From Mrakia gelida (taxonomy: Eukaryota > Basidiomycota > Tremellomycetes > Cystofilobasidiales > Mrakiaceae), in NCBI GenBank assembly GCA_024345305.1, contig BRON01000009.1, positions 806,001 to 870,000 of the forward strand: a stretch of DNA of 64,000 bases, written 5' to 3'. The notes beneath the pieces are model-generated. The model was not told where the DNA came from, made no database searches, and worked only from the letters and a program-made list of their open reading frames with translations. Shown here piece by piece: positions 1-11,708 of the stretch (position 1 is its first letter; every line of letters begins with the position of its first letter). The position numbers and the translations under genes are program-made.

Positions 1-747
1 TCCTGCAAGTTCAACGCGTCAGTCAGCCCTGCTCGTTCTTCTCTTCCCATCTTCTTCGCAGGTACTCTCAGACGACATGTCTCCACTAGATCCCCAAGAA
101 GCGAAAGGATCTGCACTTACAGGAACGACAGCGTACTGGCAGATGGCTCCTCGTCCGAGCTTCAACCCTCCCTCGGCTGCTGAGACGATTCCAAACACGA
201 GATCTCCGTTCTTGAAGCGAGTAGAGTCGCTGGCATCGACGACTGTTCCAGATAAATCTGCTTCGGGGACGGCTGAAGAAGATGATGTAACAAAAAGACG
301 AACGCAGTGAGCTGGGGAGTCGAAAGGAGCAAACGGGTCGAGTCGCTCGACTGGGATTCGTCGCTTACTGGGCAGCTTTCTTGCGAATGCGGGAAGGAAT
401 CGCATCATGGTTTGGCTATGAGATGAAGGAGGATAAGAGAGAGGTCAGTGAACGTTCTCTCGAAGTGACCTAGCAGGAGAAAGCGGACGCGTCCCTTTCG
501 TTCTTCTTCCCTCGCCTCCCTCCCACTTCCAGCCCTCCCACCAAGAGCTCATCCTCTCTCCCTCAACATCAACCATAGAAGATCAACGAACTCACAATCC
601 AGGATTCAAAGCAGCGAACGACACCTTCACCAGCACCTCTCCCTCCCCTGCTTTCGGAACGGGAGCGTCCCTCGAGAACTTGAGCACGTCGATGGGCTCG
701 CCTTTAGCGACTTGAAGCCAGGTTGATTGAGTCGGGGGGATGGACAT
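1..747 (-). CDS. MDR-superfamily (quinone-reductase-like) oxidoreductase, 5' part only
   Basis: This is the N-terminal part of a medium-chain dehydrogenase/reductase; the rest lies beyond base 1. Exons are 747-596, 415-369, 272-121 and then 2-1, where a CAG acceptor leaves two bases in the window. The start is the ATG at 747, read as MSIPPTQSTWLQV. The GroES-like half is visible: a GEVLVKVSFAALNPG strand, then SGTVVDA and KNGDLVFGI. No zinc-binding cysteines are seen in this part, which suggests the zinc-less NAD(P)H-dependent class, but the nucleotide-binding half is missing. Exons 1-3 are 152, 47 and 152 nt, exactly the lengths in the complete paralog at 12494-14227, and exon 1 is about 80% identical in protein. 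The substrate cannot be inferred. Confidence 0.8.
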
Positions 748-1051
748 TGACGAGGAAAGATGTGCGAGAGTGGGTGTTGAGATGAATGTGGTTCGGAAGG
801 AAGGAGAGAGCTCGACTTGCGAGTCGAAGAAGCTCGCGGTTGCCCGAACCTCGAGGCCGAGACGAGGCCGTCGGGGTCGAGTCGAGCGCTTCTGCTGGCA
901 CAGAATCAAAGGAAGATGTATAAGCGTGTATCTATGGACCAATGGTTAGGTGACCGGTTATCCTATTCCAAAACAAATCCACAAAAAGAGCGAGAGATTG
1001 AGCGAGGCTCAACGGAATCTAACCAAATCGCGACGCGTCGACCGTCGTCCC
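748..1051. other. Intergenic, upstream of the left-edge MDR gene
   Basis: This stretch lies between the start of the MDR gene and the end of the Ser-rich coiled-coil gene, both on the minus strand. It should hold the MDR promoter. One GACGCGTC palindrome is at 1032-1039. No gene is supported. Confidence 0.5.
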
Positions 1052-4000
1052 TCAATCGCTCATCCCCTCAGCTCCTGTCGAACTCCCCTTCCTCCTCCCC
1101 TTCTGGCTCCCTCCCCCTACTTTCCCCCACAACCCTACTCCCTTAACCCTCACTCCTCCACCGACCTTCTTCCTCCCTCCTCCAACCGCCTCGCCGCTGT
1201 CATCCGCCTCTCCCCCTCCAGCAGAACTCTCCGAGCTCATCCTCCTTCGGATCTTCTTCCCAGCCATGCTGATGCTCCTCTTCCATGTCCCCGCCAAGGC
1301 ACTAGGACTCAAACTCTGAGCTCGTTCGGGCGTGTCGTCGTCGTTGGGAGAACGGATGGACGCGAGGTCGAGTCGCTGAGGAAGGAAGTTTGGCCCGCCT
1401 GGAGTGAGTGGAGGAGAGTTCGATCCGCCTGAGGTTGTTGTGAACTCGGAGGAGTGCTTGGTGTGAGGGCGGGAGGGAGGAAGGGAGGGGTTGAGGGAGA
1501 TGACGTCCTCGGGGACTGAGGGGAGGAGACGCGTCGAAAATGAGACGAGAGGGAGGTTAGCTTCGTTCGAGCAACGCTCAGAGACCCCAAAGGTTGGTAG
1601 AGGATATAGACAACTCACCATCCAACCCACCAACATGATAACTCCTCCCAACCGACCCAAACGGCAACGACGCCGACCCTCTCTTCCTCCTCCTCGTCAC
1701 TTCCTCTTCCTCCTCAGCCCGTCTCGTTCTCTCCTCCTCCCACCCCCTCTTCTCAGCCTCCCACCCCTCTCTCTCTTTCCTCCACCCTTCCCTCTCTCTC
1801 TGCCATCCCTCTCTCATCCTCTCCTCCTCATCCCTAGCCTCCTTAACCTCCCTCGACGCGACCTCCAAAGCTCGTCCACTCAATCGAATCGCCTCCTCCA
1901 TCATCTCCCTCCCCCCTCGATGCAGAATCGCACTGCTCTCGAGCATCTTCACCGAATCCTCTTCTTCGGCGGGAGTGGTGGAGGAAGAGGAGGGGAAAGA
2001 GGAAGAGACGAGTTGTCGCCCATGTCTGAGCATCTCGTTCGACGCGTACGACAGGTCCTGAGCGCGTTGGTTGAGGGAGGAAGCGGTGGTGTGGAGGTTG
2101 GAGGCGTGGTTGGTTAGGAGAGCGGAGGCGAAGAGGACTGAGGAGGGTGTCTTTTGAGTGGGAGTGAGTGTGGTGAGAGGGGAGTTGCTGGTGGTGTTGA
2201 TGTTTGGGCTGAGACGAGGAGGCGCGGAGGTTGGGACGATGGTGGTCTCGGAGTTGAAAGCGGAGGCGGTGGGCGGGAGGGGAGGGAGATCACGGTCGAT
2301 GGAGGCTTGACGGGTGTGGGCTTTGAGGAGATCGCCGGAGGGAGGAGAGACGAGGAGGGCTGGACGAGGAGGGGTTGAGACTCGAGGAGGGGGAGTGGAC
2401 GCGCCGATGATGGGAGATTGTCGAGGAGGGTCCTCGCCTGAGGGTGAGGCAACGAGAGCTCCTGCTCCTGCTCCGTCGTGAGAATCGAGGATCCTCGATT
2501 CGTTCCCATCTCCGTCTCCGGGAGGAGCGCTGGCTTCGCAGGAGGAAGAGCCGACATGGGCGACGAGGCTCGAAGAAGATCGTCTTCTCGTACCTGAGCT
2601 GCAATGGCCTCGGCAGGCGAGAGCTTCCTCTTCGGCGGCTGCTCGATTCCTCCATTCGACGACGAAGATGGCGCGTCCAGACTTGGTCGAGTGCTGGGAG
2701 GAAGAGGGAACTCGGGGACTTCGAGACCAGGCGTGATTCCGTTCGAGTTCGAGCGAGGAAGAGACTCGTCGTCTTCTCTCGGCTTGTCCGGAGATCCAGC
2801 TGGTGACTTCGACGACGAAGGATCCTCCGAGGTTGACTTGGAAGAGTAGAAAATCGACGCTCCTTCCTTCTTCGATCCCTCCGACAGCGCGTCTCCTCTC
2901 CTCCTCGCCTCCTCCTCCTCAGCCTCCTGCTCAGGCTCCTCCCTCATCCCCATCATCCCTCCTCCAAACACACTGCTAACCATCGTCTGCCTCCCTCCGC
3001 CTCCCGCTTCCCAGCCAGCTCCCGAGAAAGTGCTCGAACGACCTCCCTCCGAAGAATGGTGGGTGTTCGCGATGCTGCTCCTAGCGACGGAGTTGGATCG
3101 CGTCGAGGCCATGCGAGAGGAGCGTTCTTCGGAGATGGTGGTGAGGTCCGAGGAGCGTTGATCGAAGTCGCGGGTTTGGTTGGTTGAGGGTTGGTTTTGG
3201 AGAAGGGAAGGGAGGAGGACGGGAGTGAAGTCTTGTTCGTCGTCGTCGTCGTCCTCGTCGCGAGAAGATCTGGTCGAGTCCGTTTCGTCTCCTACTCCTC
3301 CGTCGGTGGGAGCGTCGTCGGGGAACCTTCCATGACGTCGTAGAGAAGACGAGTCTTGCTGCGAAGGGAATCTTGACGGTCTCGCTGGCTGTTCGAGCTC
3401 CGGGGTAGAGAGAGCGGGCGACTCCTGAGGCGGGAACGCGCAGGACTCCTGTCCTCCTCCTGCTCCTCCTCCTGAACCTGAGAGAAGAGGCGAGTTTCGG
3501 TACGATGCTGGGGAGAGTGTAGGAAGGTCGAATCCATGGAAGTCATCGCGAGGGGAAGGAGTGGTTGCAGCGAATCGAGTTGAGAGAGGGGACGAGGGGA
3601 CCGACGTGTTTCGAGCGAGAGGAGGTCGAGGACGAGAGTTGGCTCGATTGGAGGAGGAGAAGGAAGGTGGACCTCGGATGGTATGCTGATCGTCGAGAGA
3701 GCCTGTTCGGGAGACGAGCGAGGAGGTTGAGTTCTGTCGAGGAGAGTTAAGAAGGAGGAAAGAAAAACAAACAACCAGGAAAACCAAACATGAAAGGGAA
3801 GTCAGCGTCGTCGTTAGCTCGTGTTCTTGCCTGCTTGCTGCAAAATTATCCGCGAGGGTGAGACCTCGAGAGAAGGATGGAAAGAAAGAAGGAAGGAAGA
3901 ACTGACCCTATCCCACCCCGACCAAACTCCAGCTTCTCTCCCTCTCGAGCTCGTGGAAGCTGATCCTTGACGCTCGAGTTCTTCGCTCCTCCGTCGCTCC

Positions 4001-4224
4001 CTCTGAACGACGACTCCCTCTGCCCGTTCTGCTTCCCTGCCTACTTCCGCTTGGAATCGATCTCGAAGGGATGGAGGAGGAAGGAGGGCTTTGTCTTGTT
4101 CTTTTGAGGGATGAGGTTCTACAGAAGGCGAGGGAGGAGTCGTTCTAGAAGGTTGAACAGGTCGGGGAGAAGTTGAGGACGATCCGTTTCTTGAGCTCGA
4201 CCTCGACTTGAAGCGAGCGTACAT
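1052..4224 (-). CDS. Ser/Pro-rich protein with a C-terminal coiled coil, function unknown
   Basis: I do not recognise a family. Exon 1 (4224-3907) starts MYARFKSRSSSRNG. A phase-0 intron joins it to a long exon from 3733 that is rich in Ser, Pro, Arg and acidic runs. Near 2.2 kb the reading frame changes, and I could not fix the intron that explains it. The frame after that point carries a heptad-like charged stretch (EEAIRLSGRALEVASREVKE, then repeated REGW units) that should form a coiled coil. A phase-1 intron (1618-1516, donor GTGAGT) leads to the last exon, a Ser-rich and then basic, glycine-rich tail ending at 1052. It could be a cytoskeletal or polarity adaptor, but that is only a guess from composition. 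The divergent neighbour is the GATA factor gene. Confidence 0.65.
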
Positions 4225-4638
4225 CTCGCCTGGTTGATGATGGTTGGAAGGAAGGAAGCGAGTAGGGACGGAGTGCAGAGAGGCAGCGACCTAGGGGTCC
4301 AGGGGAGGGACGTCATGGTGTACAGGAGGTGGGAGGTAGGGGAGGGCGGAGCTTCTAGGGAGAAAGCAAGGAGGTCGGAGGCAAGGTTGATGAACTAGGA
4401 GATCGAGGTGCGATCAAAAAAATCAAGGCACAAAGATCGTTCGTATCTGCACACAAGATAAGGAAGTAACTGCCACTGATAAGAGTCGGGGATAGATGAA
4501 GGTGGGGAAGTTTTGCTTGAGGACCCGAGTCAAGGCCTGTTTCTCGCTGAAGAGGAAAAGGGCCTGGAGGGAGAGGCCTCTCGTTCCCCTCCCAACTCAC
4601 ACCTCGATCAGCAAGACTCCCTTCTCGATCTTAGGAAG
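4225..4638. promoter_or_regulatory. Divergent promoter region with two GATA motifs
   Basis: This region is shared by the coiled-coil gene (minus) and the PAS/GATA factor gene (plus). It contains AGATAAG at 4456-4462 and TGATAAG at 4477-4483. The two have the same orientation and lie 21 bp apart, about 160-180 bp before the chosen ATG of the GATA factor. Both fit the HGATAR consensus bound by fungal GATA proteins. Function is inferred. Confidence 0.45.
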
Positions 4639-7600
4639 ATGGACTCCAGATCTCCTCCTCCCCTTCCTCCTCCCCTTCTCGAAGTCAAGGATGAAGCATC
4701 TACACCCTCTCCTCCTCAACCTTCCCCGAAGCGAGAGTCGATTCCTCCTTCTCGCCCTCCCTTCCCTCGCGCTCCACCAAACATCCCCCCTCACTCGCGT
4801 TCGCGTTCAAGCTCAAGGGATGCAGACAAGCCTGACCTCTCAGCCGTAGGAAGGGTACTGGGGGCTGGAGAAGAGGATCATATTCCCAAGCTAGGCAAAG
4901 TTCGCTGCTGTAAGTGCTGCTTCCTCCCTCTTCCCTTCCTTCGGAGAAGGGGCCGCCCATCGAAGGATGCAAGGGCTGGCCTCTTCCTCTACTTCTCGCG
5001 ACCTTCTCCCTCAAAGCTCCAACTTCCCCTCTACAAGAGCTGACTACTCTGCTCTTCCGTCTCTCGTCGCTCGTCGAAACGTACAGACTGGTAAGCTCTT
5101 TTTCTCCTCTTCTCCAGGCCTTCGAGACATCCGACACCTCGTCCCTCCCTCTCGCTCATCCCCATCCTTCCTTTCAATCCCCTCCTTCTCAGGTCCCTCC
5201 TCACTTCCGACCTCGAGTTCCTATACCTCGACCCTGTCCTCCAGCATCACATGGGAGCTCAACATCACTCCATGCTCGGAACCTCTCTCTTCAACTACCT
5301 CCATCGTGCGTGCCTTTCCTTCCTCTCCTCCCTTCGACACTCGACCTCAACTTTCAGCCCCCGTTCGACTTCGTTCGTGGCTGCGTCCTGACTTCCCTCT
5401 TCCTTCCCTCCTCCTTCCACCTTTTCCACCGTCTCTCTACCACACAGCTGACGAGCTCGAGCAAGCAAAGACGGATTTGAAGGGAATCGTAGAGAGCGGG
5501 ACCTTGTTCGGCAGCGTCACCAGGTTAGTTGGAGCTTCCTCCTCTCCTCCTCCTCTCCCCTCGATAAGACTCGATTTGAAGCTGACTTTCTTCCCTTCCT
5601 CCTTCGCCTCCATCTTCATCGCCAACTCCAGGGTCCGGTTCGCTCGTCTGCCTAGGATCAGGGAGATTTTGGGGTGCCAGGAACCAGAGTTCGCAGCGTG
5701 AGTCGTTCTCTCCTCCTTTCCTCTCTCCTCGTCTTGGTCGCCGTGTTTTGGAGAGGATTCCTCTTCTTCGCCGCCGGCGTTTGGGCTGGAACTTGCTTTC
5801 CCTGGTAGAGGGACGACCCTAGAAGACATCTGGAGGTTCGAAGCAGAGAGGAAGGAATATTTGAGCGGACGCAGGGGCTCAACGTCGAAGGGAGCTCTCA
5901 GCCGAATCAACAAACTCGAGTTCGGAGGCAGCTGAGCTGACTCTCTTCCTCTCCTCTTTCCACCTTCGATCTTAAGCAGCGATGCAAAGATGTACATCGC
6001 AGACGACCACTACCTCGCTCTCGATCTCGTTCTCAACGCTGCTGGTGAAGGATTGATCCTCGCTTTCTTCCACGCCATCGTCGGTGAGTCTTCCTCCCGC
6101 CCCTCGTCTTCGACGTGTCTTTCCTCGCTGAAAGTACGAACGCGAGAGCTGACATCGTCATTTCGCCGCTGCAGACAAGGACGAAGCTCAGGACAAGGAC
6201 GAGAGCAAGAAGAGCGAGTGGACGAACTGGTGTGGAACGCCGTTCATTACGACCGAGGTGAGCTTCGCTGAGCTCGAGCGTCGAAACTCTTCCTCTCTGC
6301 TTGAATCTCGTCTGACGCCTGATTTCTCGTTCCCTCTATCTCCTCCAGATGGTCAAGCTTCTCTGGGATCAAGTCGATTCGGTTCCTCGAGCTACACCTC
6401 CAGCTGCACCTGCTTACCGTTCGTCGCGTCTCTTTCATTCTTTCCCTCTTCGTTCTTGACTGCTCGCTGACTCGACTCGCTTCCTCCCCTCTTCCTTCGT
6501 TCCATCAGCTCCCTCACGAGTCTTCCAAGTCCTCATGTCCAGTCCAGAGCACGAGGTTCTTCTCTCACACCCTCCTCCTCGAGACCCAGGCGCGGATCGA
6601 TCCCTCACGCCTTGCGACGGAGGCTACTGGGAGGAGGACTTTCAGAAGCTGCTTCTCGAGATCTCGCTCAACCCTCAGGGAGGAAGTCAGTTCGCTGAGG
6701 CCAAGACGACGTGTACGAGGAGGTTCAGAGCGAAGCACACGCTCTTGACCGAGGGATGCTATCGAGTTATCGAGAGTGTTTTCATTCCTTACGGTTCGTC
6801 GCTTCGTTTCCTTCTTTTCGAGCAAGCCTTCCAAAGTCGCGTCGCTGACCTTCGAACTTTTTACTCCTCACTCTCGTAGGAACCCTCATCTTCGCCTGCT
6901 TCCAAACGATCAACCAGCAGTTCCTCCCTCGACCTTCCCATCCCTCCGCCGGACTTTCCCTTCCCGTTCCCTCCTACATCGACCCAGCTCTCTCGAACAT
7001 GCACCACCATCACCCTCAGCACCAGCTCCCTCACTCCTTCCCTCAAGCTCCTCATCCAGGATGGCCTACGAACGGAGCCATCGGCGGTCCTCCTCCTCAC
7101 CTCGCTCCTCACCCAGGCTCCTACCCTGCCTGGTCGTCCAACCCTCCTCCTCCCAACCACAACCCCTACAACTCCCACCACCCTCCTCCAGCCAACTACG
7201 GTCCCCCGCCTCCTCACGCGTACGTTCATCCTCCTACCGCTCCTCGAACGGACGGGTACACCCACGATCGATTCGAGTCGACGTCGCCAACGGGATCGGG
7301 AGGGTCGGCTCTTTCTCCTCCGTCGAAGAAGAGGAAGAGTCCCGACCCTTTGGCGCCCAGCGTGCCTTTGGTAAGGCCGAAGAAGAGTCAGAGGGGTGGG
7401 AGTGGAGGTGGGAGCTTGAGTGCTTCGGGAGTGCCGAAGGATCCCAGTCAGTTGAGGAACGGAGGGAAGCCACCAAAGGGAGTGAAGGAGTGCCAGAGCT
7501 GTGGATTGAAGGATAGTCCGGAGTGGAGGAAGGGAGAGAGTGGGCAGAAGGACCTTTGCAACGCTGTGAGTCTTCGTCCGGACAGAGCTGACGGACGAGG

Positions 7601-8484
7601 TTGGACGACGCGTCGATAAAAGACGAGCGAACGCGAGACTCGAGCTGATTCGTTCTCGTTCTTCCTTTCCTTCTCAGTGTGGTCTTCGATACGCTCGTCT
7701 CGTCGCCAAGCAACAAGGCAAGATCCGTTCGCGGAAGAAGAAGGGGAAGAACGGAGCGGAATCCGAGGAGGAAGGATCGGGATCCGCTGCTCCTGGCGAC
7801 GCTGCCGCTCCTCGACCCAAGAAGAAGCCCAAGAAGCAACCCGACCCCGGCTCAGCCTCGGACGTCTCCAAGACTCCCAACTCCGCCTCCAAGAAGAACG
7901 CTTCCCTCCCTCCTCCACCCCTCTCGAACGGAGGTCCCTCCTCGTCGCGTCGCTCGCCTCCAGCCTCAGGTCCTCCTTCCCACCACGGCCCTCCTCCTCC
8001 CCAAATGCACTCCCCTCCCCGCCACCACGGAGCTCACCCATCCTACAACCACAACGGACCTCCCGCAGGCTACCCTCCTCACCCAGCTCAGCACCAACAA
8101 CAGCCTCCCTACCACCACCAACAGGGTCCTCCTGCTCACGCGTACTACAAACCCAACGGAAACGGAGCCTACCCACCACCTCCCCACCTCCAATCTCCAG
8201 TTCAGCAACACGCCCACTACCTCCCTCCTCACCAGCAGCAGGGTCCTCCTCAGCACTACCCCAGCAACGGAAGCGGATACTACCCTTCCGGTCCCTCCCA
8301 GCACCAGTACCCTTCCTACAGCCCGGACGGACCAGGTCAACACTACGCTCCCGTCGGAGGCTACCCTCCTCCTCCGCCACCACCGGCTCACTACCCTCCA
8401 CCCAACGGAGGAGCGTACGCGTACGGGGGTGGGGTGGCCGTGCCGAGAGGGTATGAAGGAGGAGAAGGGGAGAGGAGGGATTAG
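4639..8484 (+). CDS. PAS-domain GATA zinc-finger transcription factor (White Collar-2-like)
   Basis: A nuclear DNA-binding regulator spread over about ten exons. After a Ser/Pro-rich N-terminus (ATG 4639, exon 1 to 4909) come PAS-like segments: DLEFLYLDPVLQHHMG and HPDELEQAKTDLKG near 5.2-5.5 kb, then FIPYGTLIFACFQTI near 6.8-6.9 kb. The GATA finger has the spacing C-x2-C-x18-C-x2-C, starts near 7491 (CQSCGLKDSPEWRKGESG), and is followed by a basic stretch with Lys-rich patches. The x18 loop is the White Collar-2 class, not the x17 AreA class. An intron (GTGAGT...CAG, about 7567-7677) splits the finger between CNA and CGL. The C-terminus is His/Pro/Gln/Tyr-rich and ends at 8484. WC-2 proteins partner a LOV photoreceptor in light responses; that role here is inference. 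The second intron and the long one near 5.7-5.98 kb are less certain. Confidence 0.8.
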
Positions 8485-9329
8485 ATTTCGTTTCGTGCTC
8501 GTTCGTTCGTTCGTTCTCGCTCTCGCTTGTTTGTGTGTGCTCGTTTCTCGTTTCCTCTTCCGTGTTATAGTCGTTCTCCGCTCTCTACCAAAACCGCCAT
8601 CACTACCACCACCGCCATCCGCCCATCCAATCCTATTTATCGTCGCTCGCCGCTCTCCGTTGTCGTTCTCGCGTTTCTCGGTTTCGTTTCTCGTTCCTTC
8701 GTCCTCGCTTATCTAGCGTTGCCCCCCTTTTACGTTACTTCCTCGATCGAGTTTGTAATATAGATATTTTCGTTTCGTTTCGGATACGATTGAGCTGTCT
8801 GTTTTGCTTGCTTGATGAGGGAAAAGGAGAGAGGGAAGGGAGAGGGAGCGAGCGAAACGAAGACGAAGCGAGGAAACGAAGCCGAGCTGCTGAGCTCGAG
8901 TGGGCTTTCAAAGAGAGCAGAGAATGGCTTCGAAGGATTCTGCATGCAATTGATCTGGCGACGAGGAAGACGAAGGTGAAGCGCGAGAGCGGGTCCTCGT
9001 TCCTCGACGCGGGAGACGAGTTTCGTTTCTTTCGAGGACGAACGAACGAACAACTGGCTTCGATTCATCGCTTGATCTTGGCGACAATCGAGGTGAATCT
9101 GAGTCGTGAAAAGAGGGATGAGATCGTCAGAAGTTGCGAGAACGAGGCCTTGAGGAGAGCGCGAGAGAGAGATCGAGCTCACCGTCGTTTGACGCGTTTC
9201 CACCATCCGCCGAACGCGACGCGACGGGCAGGAGGTGTGACGTCGGATTTGAGAAGAGCAGGAGGACCTCGGAGGACGTAAGGGTCGAACTGAAGAACGA
9301 AAAGGAAGAAAGGAAGGGTGGAACAGGCG
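8485..9329. other. Convergent intergenic region
   Basis: This region holds the 3' UTR of the GATA gene (T-rich, with TTGTAATATAGATATTTTCG near 8752) and the downstream region of the F-box-like gene on the minus strand. An open frame of 163 codons on the plus strand (8790-9281) lacks an ATG near its start, so it is not called. Confidence 0.5.
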
Positions 9330-10379
9330 TTAGATCGACGCGACGCGAAAGAGCGAGCTCAAAAGACCACTCACCCAGTGGGAGAGATCCCTGACGACGA
9401 GAACGACAGCCTCCAGTCGATCTTCCAGAGCCCTTCCATCGAAGATCGACTCGAACAAGGCTCGCAAGCAACGTCTCATCAACTCCTTCTCCCTCTCCGA
9501 CCCAACGACAATCTCCCGTCGAACGATCGCGACGTTCCTCGAAGGTTCGTCCGCTATGTCCAACAACCAAGCAATCACAGCGATCGACATCCTTCCGATC
9601 CTGGGACTTTCGAACCCGTACACGAAGGGCAGCTCGTGGGAGACCGACCATTCCGACGAGCCGATGATGTTGGAACTGGTCGCAAACGTCAGGGCGGTTT
9701 GAACGAGCATGATCTCCCTCAAGCGAGTCCAGTTGCGTAGGCCTGTTCCGGAGAGGAGGAAGAGGTCCTTTCTTTCCTCCTGACTAAGTGGGGAGAAGGG
9801 AGGAAGAGGGATGACCTCGACTCGGGAGGGGTTGAGGTAGGGGAAGAGGACGAGAGCGAGGAGGGCGGTGACCGGGAAGCTGGTGGGTGGGACCTCTGGA
9901 GGGGTGGATCTCGAGAGGGGGACGGTACGGAGGGTGAGGATGTCGATTTCGAGGGGACAGCTGCCGAATCGACGAGGGTTGAGGAGGAAGGGAGGCGTGT
10001 GATACGAGGTCGCGACGAAGGTGAACGTTTTGATGCGATGGAGGGAGAGCAAGGTGTTGATTCGAGGGCTTCCTCGTTTGAACTGCGAGGAGATTATACG
10101 ACATCAACAGTCAGCTCAACCTGAAATATCTTCGACTTGAACGGGAGTGGGAAAGGAAGAACGAACGGGGGAGGAGCAGAAGCGCTTCAGCCTTTCCGTT
10201 CCTACGATCTCGATGTGCTCGTAGAGCAGCTCCGCCGACATGTCCAGGAAAGCCAGATTGACTCGACAGCATTTTGCCAGGCTGCATGCGTCGACGAATG
10301 AGAGGATGTGGCGATGGATCTCGGTTGGGAAGGAAGGGAAGAAAGGAGGAGAGGAGGGAGAGAAGGGAACGAAGCTCAT
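9330..10379 (-). CDS. F-box-like protein, left copy of a head-to-head paralog pair
   Basis: Two exons give about 321 residues. Exon 1 (10379-10167) encodes MSFVPFSPSS and then an F-box-like helix pair, FPTEIHRHILSFVDACSLAK and FLDMSAELLYEHIEIVG. The intron uses a GTTCGT donor and a CTGAC branch site and joins in phase 0 to 10082. Exon 2 carries the motifs shared with the paralog: LHRIKTFTFVAT, NWTRLREIML, SSEWSVSHELPF, SPRIGRM and VVRDLSHW. If read straight through, the frame ends at 9330. A GTGAGT just after LSHW could instead start a further intron, so the extreme C-terminus is uncertain. F-box proteins usually link substrates to SCF ubiquitin ligases; the assignment rests on the N-terminal pattern only. 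Confidence 0.7.
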
Positions 10380-10693
10380 CGGCGAGAGAACAGAGGTGAG
10401 GAGGGAGGGGTCCGGATTTTGAGTTGAGAAGATGGCTTCTGTGGTACAGAGATCGGCTCGGTCCGTGTTCCGAAGGCGAAATGTGGCTTTTGAGAGGGTG
10501 GAAGGCGAGGGGAAAGAAGAGAGGCAAGGCGACGAAAGTCGACGAGCTCGCTCGACGCTCCCTTCCCTCTCACAGCCACCATTGTCGAAGACGCCCTTCA
10601 CCATCCGTCGTCTGTTCGAGAAACTCCACTCCCTCCCCAGGATCCCTTGCCACCAAAGGAAACTTTCAAAACTCCAACTTCCCCCATCACCCG
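10380..10693. promoter_or_regulatory. Divergent promoter between two F-box-like paralogs
   Basis: A 314-bp region between the two starts. It is the centre of the inverted duplication described in the findings. No clear TATA box or other site was recognised. Confidence 0.4.
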
Positions 10694-11708
10694 ATGTCGT
10701 CCTCGCTCCCTCCTCCTGCCTCCTCCCTCCCCTCCTCCTCTCCCCTCCCTCCTCTTCCAATGGAGATCAAGCGCAGCATCCTCGCCTTCGCAGACACCGG
10801 AACCCTCGCATTGTGCTCCCGAGTGAGCCTTGCCTTCCTCGAGATCTCCTCGGAGCTTCTCTACAAGGACGTCGAGATCGTCGGAATCGAGCGATTGGAG
10901 CAGCTCTTCTGCTCGAGGGTTCGTCCGTTCCTTCTTCGTCCTACGATCTCAATGTCGCTGCCGCTGTCTTGTTGGTATGGAAGGCATGTTCTCCTGTCTT
11001 GCTGACTCGCCCCTGTTCTCTCTTCATCTCCAGGAAAAGAGCTCGTCAGCTCAGGTCGAAACCCAACTCTCCCTCACTCGAGTCAAGACCTTCACCTTCG
11101 TCGCCAACGAGCCCTGGGCTTTCTCCCACCTTCACTCAGACCGATGCACGACTGCTCTCGAAGTGGATCTCCTGGTTGTTCGAGGTCTGACTTTCTCTTC
11201 TCAGGGTTTCTCTTACACCGGCGAAGCCGACGAGCTCAAGATCAACTTCTCTTCCTTCCTTGCTCTCTTCAATCCCACCTCCTTCTCCTTCTACGCAACG
11301 GTCGGTACTTCACACATGATCTCTACACAGCTACCTACCAAGCTGGAATACACCTCCTGGACCCTTCTTCGACACGTCACGCTCACAGACGCGTCCTTCT
11401 CGCACGTCCTCAAAGCGACCTTTTGCGCGTCGTCGGCAGCTTGGTCGGTCTCTTACGAGTTCCTCGCACCGTTCGAAGAGGGAGGAAGAGGATCAGAACC
11501 GGTGCGCTGCGCCGCCATGGATCTCTTTGGCGATGAAGGGTACCCAGACCCTCGAATCGGTCGCGTAGAGATCGTCTTGGAGACGAAGGAGCAGATGGAG
11601 CGAGTCAAGCAGTTTTTCCAGATGAGGGGTGTTCAAATGCTCGGAACTGATGCGTCAGACGCGAGGTTCAAGCTCCTCTCGTTCGTAGTACGCGACATCC
11701 CCCACTGA
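10694..11708 (+). CDS. F-box-like protein, right copy of the pair
   Basis: Two exons, 10694-10918 and 11034-11708, give 299 residues. The start MSSSLPPPASS is followed by an in-frame MEIKRS 22 codons later that aligns with the paralog's EIHRHI. The F-box-like stretch is MEIKRSILAFADTGTLALCS, then FLEISSELLYKDVEIVG. Exon 2 matches the left copy at LTRVKTFTFVAN, SWTLLRHVTLTDASF, SAAWSVSYEFL, DPRIGRVEIV and VVRDIPH, then TGA. The intron has the same position, phase (0) and GTTCGT donor as in the left copy. A GTGAGC three bases after the stop sits where the left copy has GTGAGT, so the genes may share a further 3' intron. The function is unknown beyond the F-box-like N-terminus. Confidence 0.75.

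Noticed and set aside
8790..9281. Plus-strand open frame of 163 codons that reads partly like a helical protein
   Set aside because: No ATG near the start, the region overlaps 3' flanks of two convergent genes, and codon use is not distinctive.
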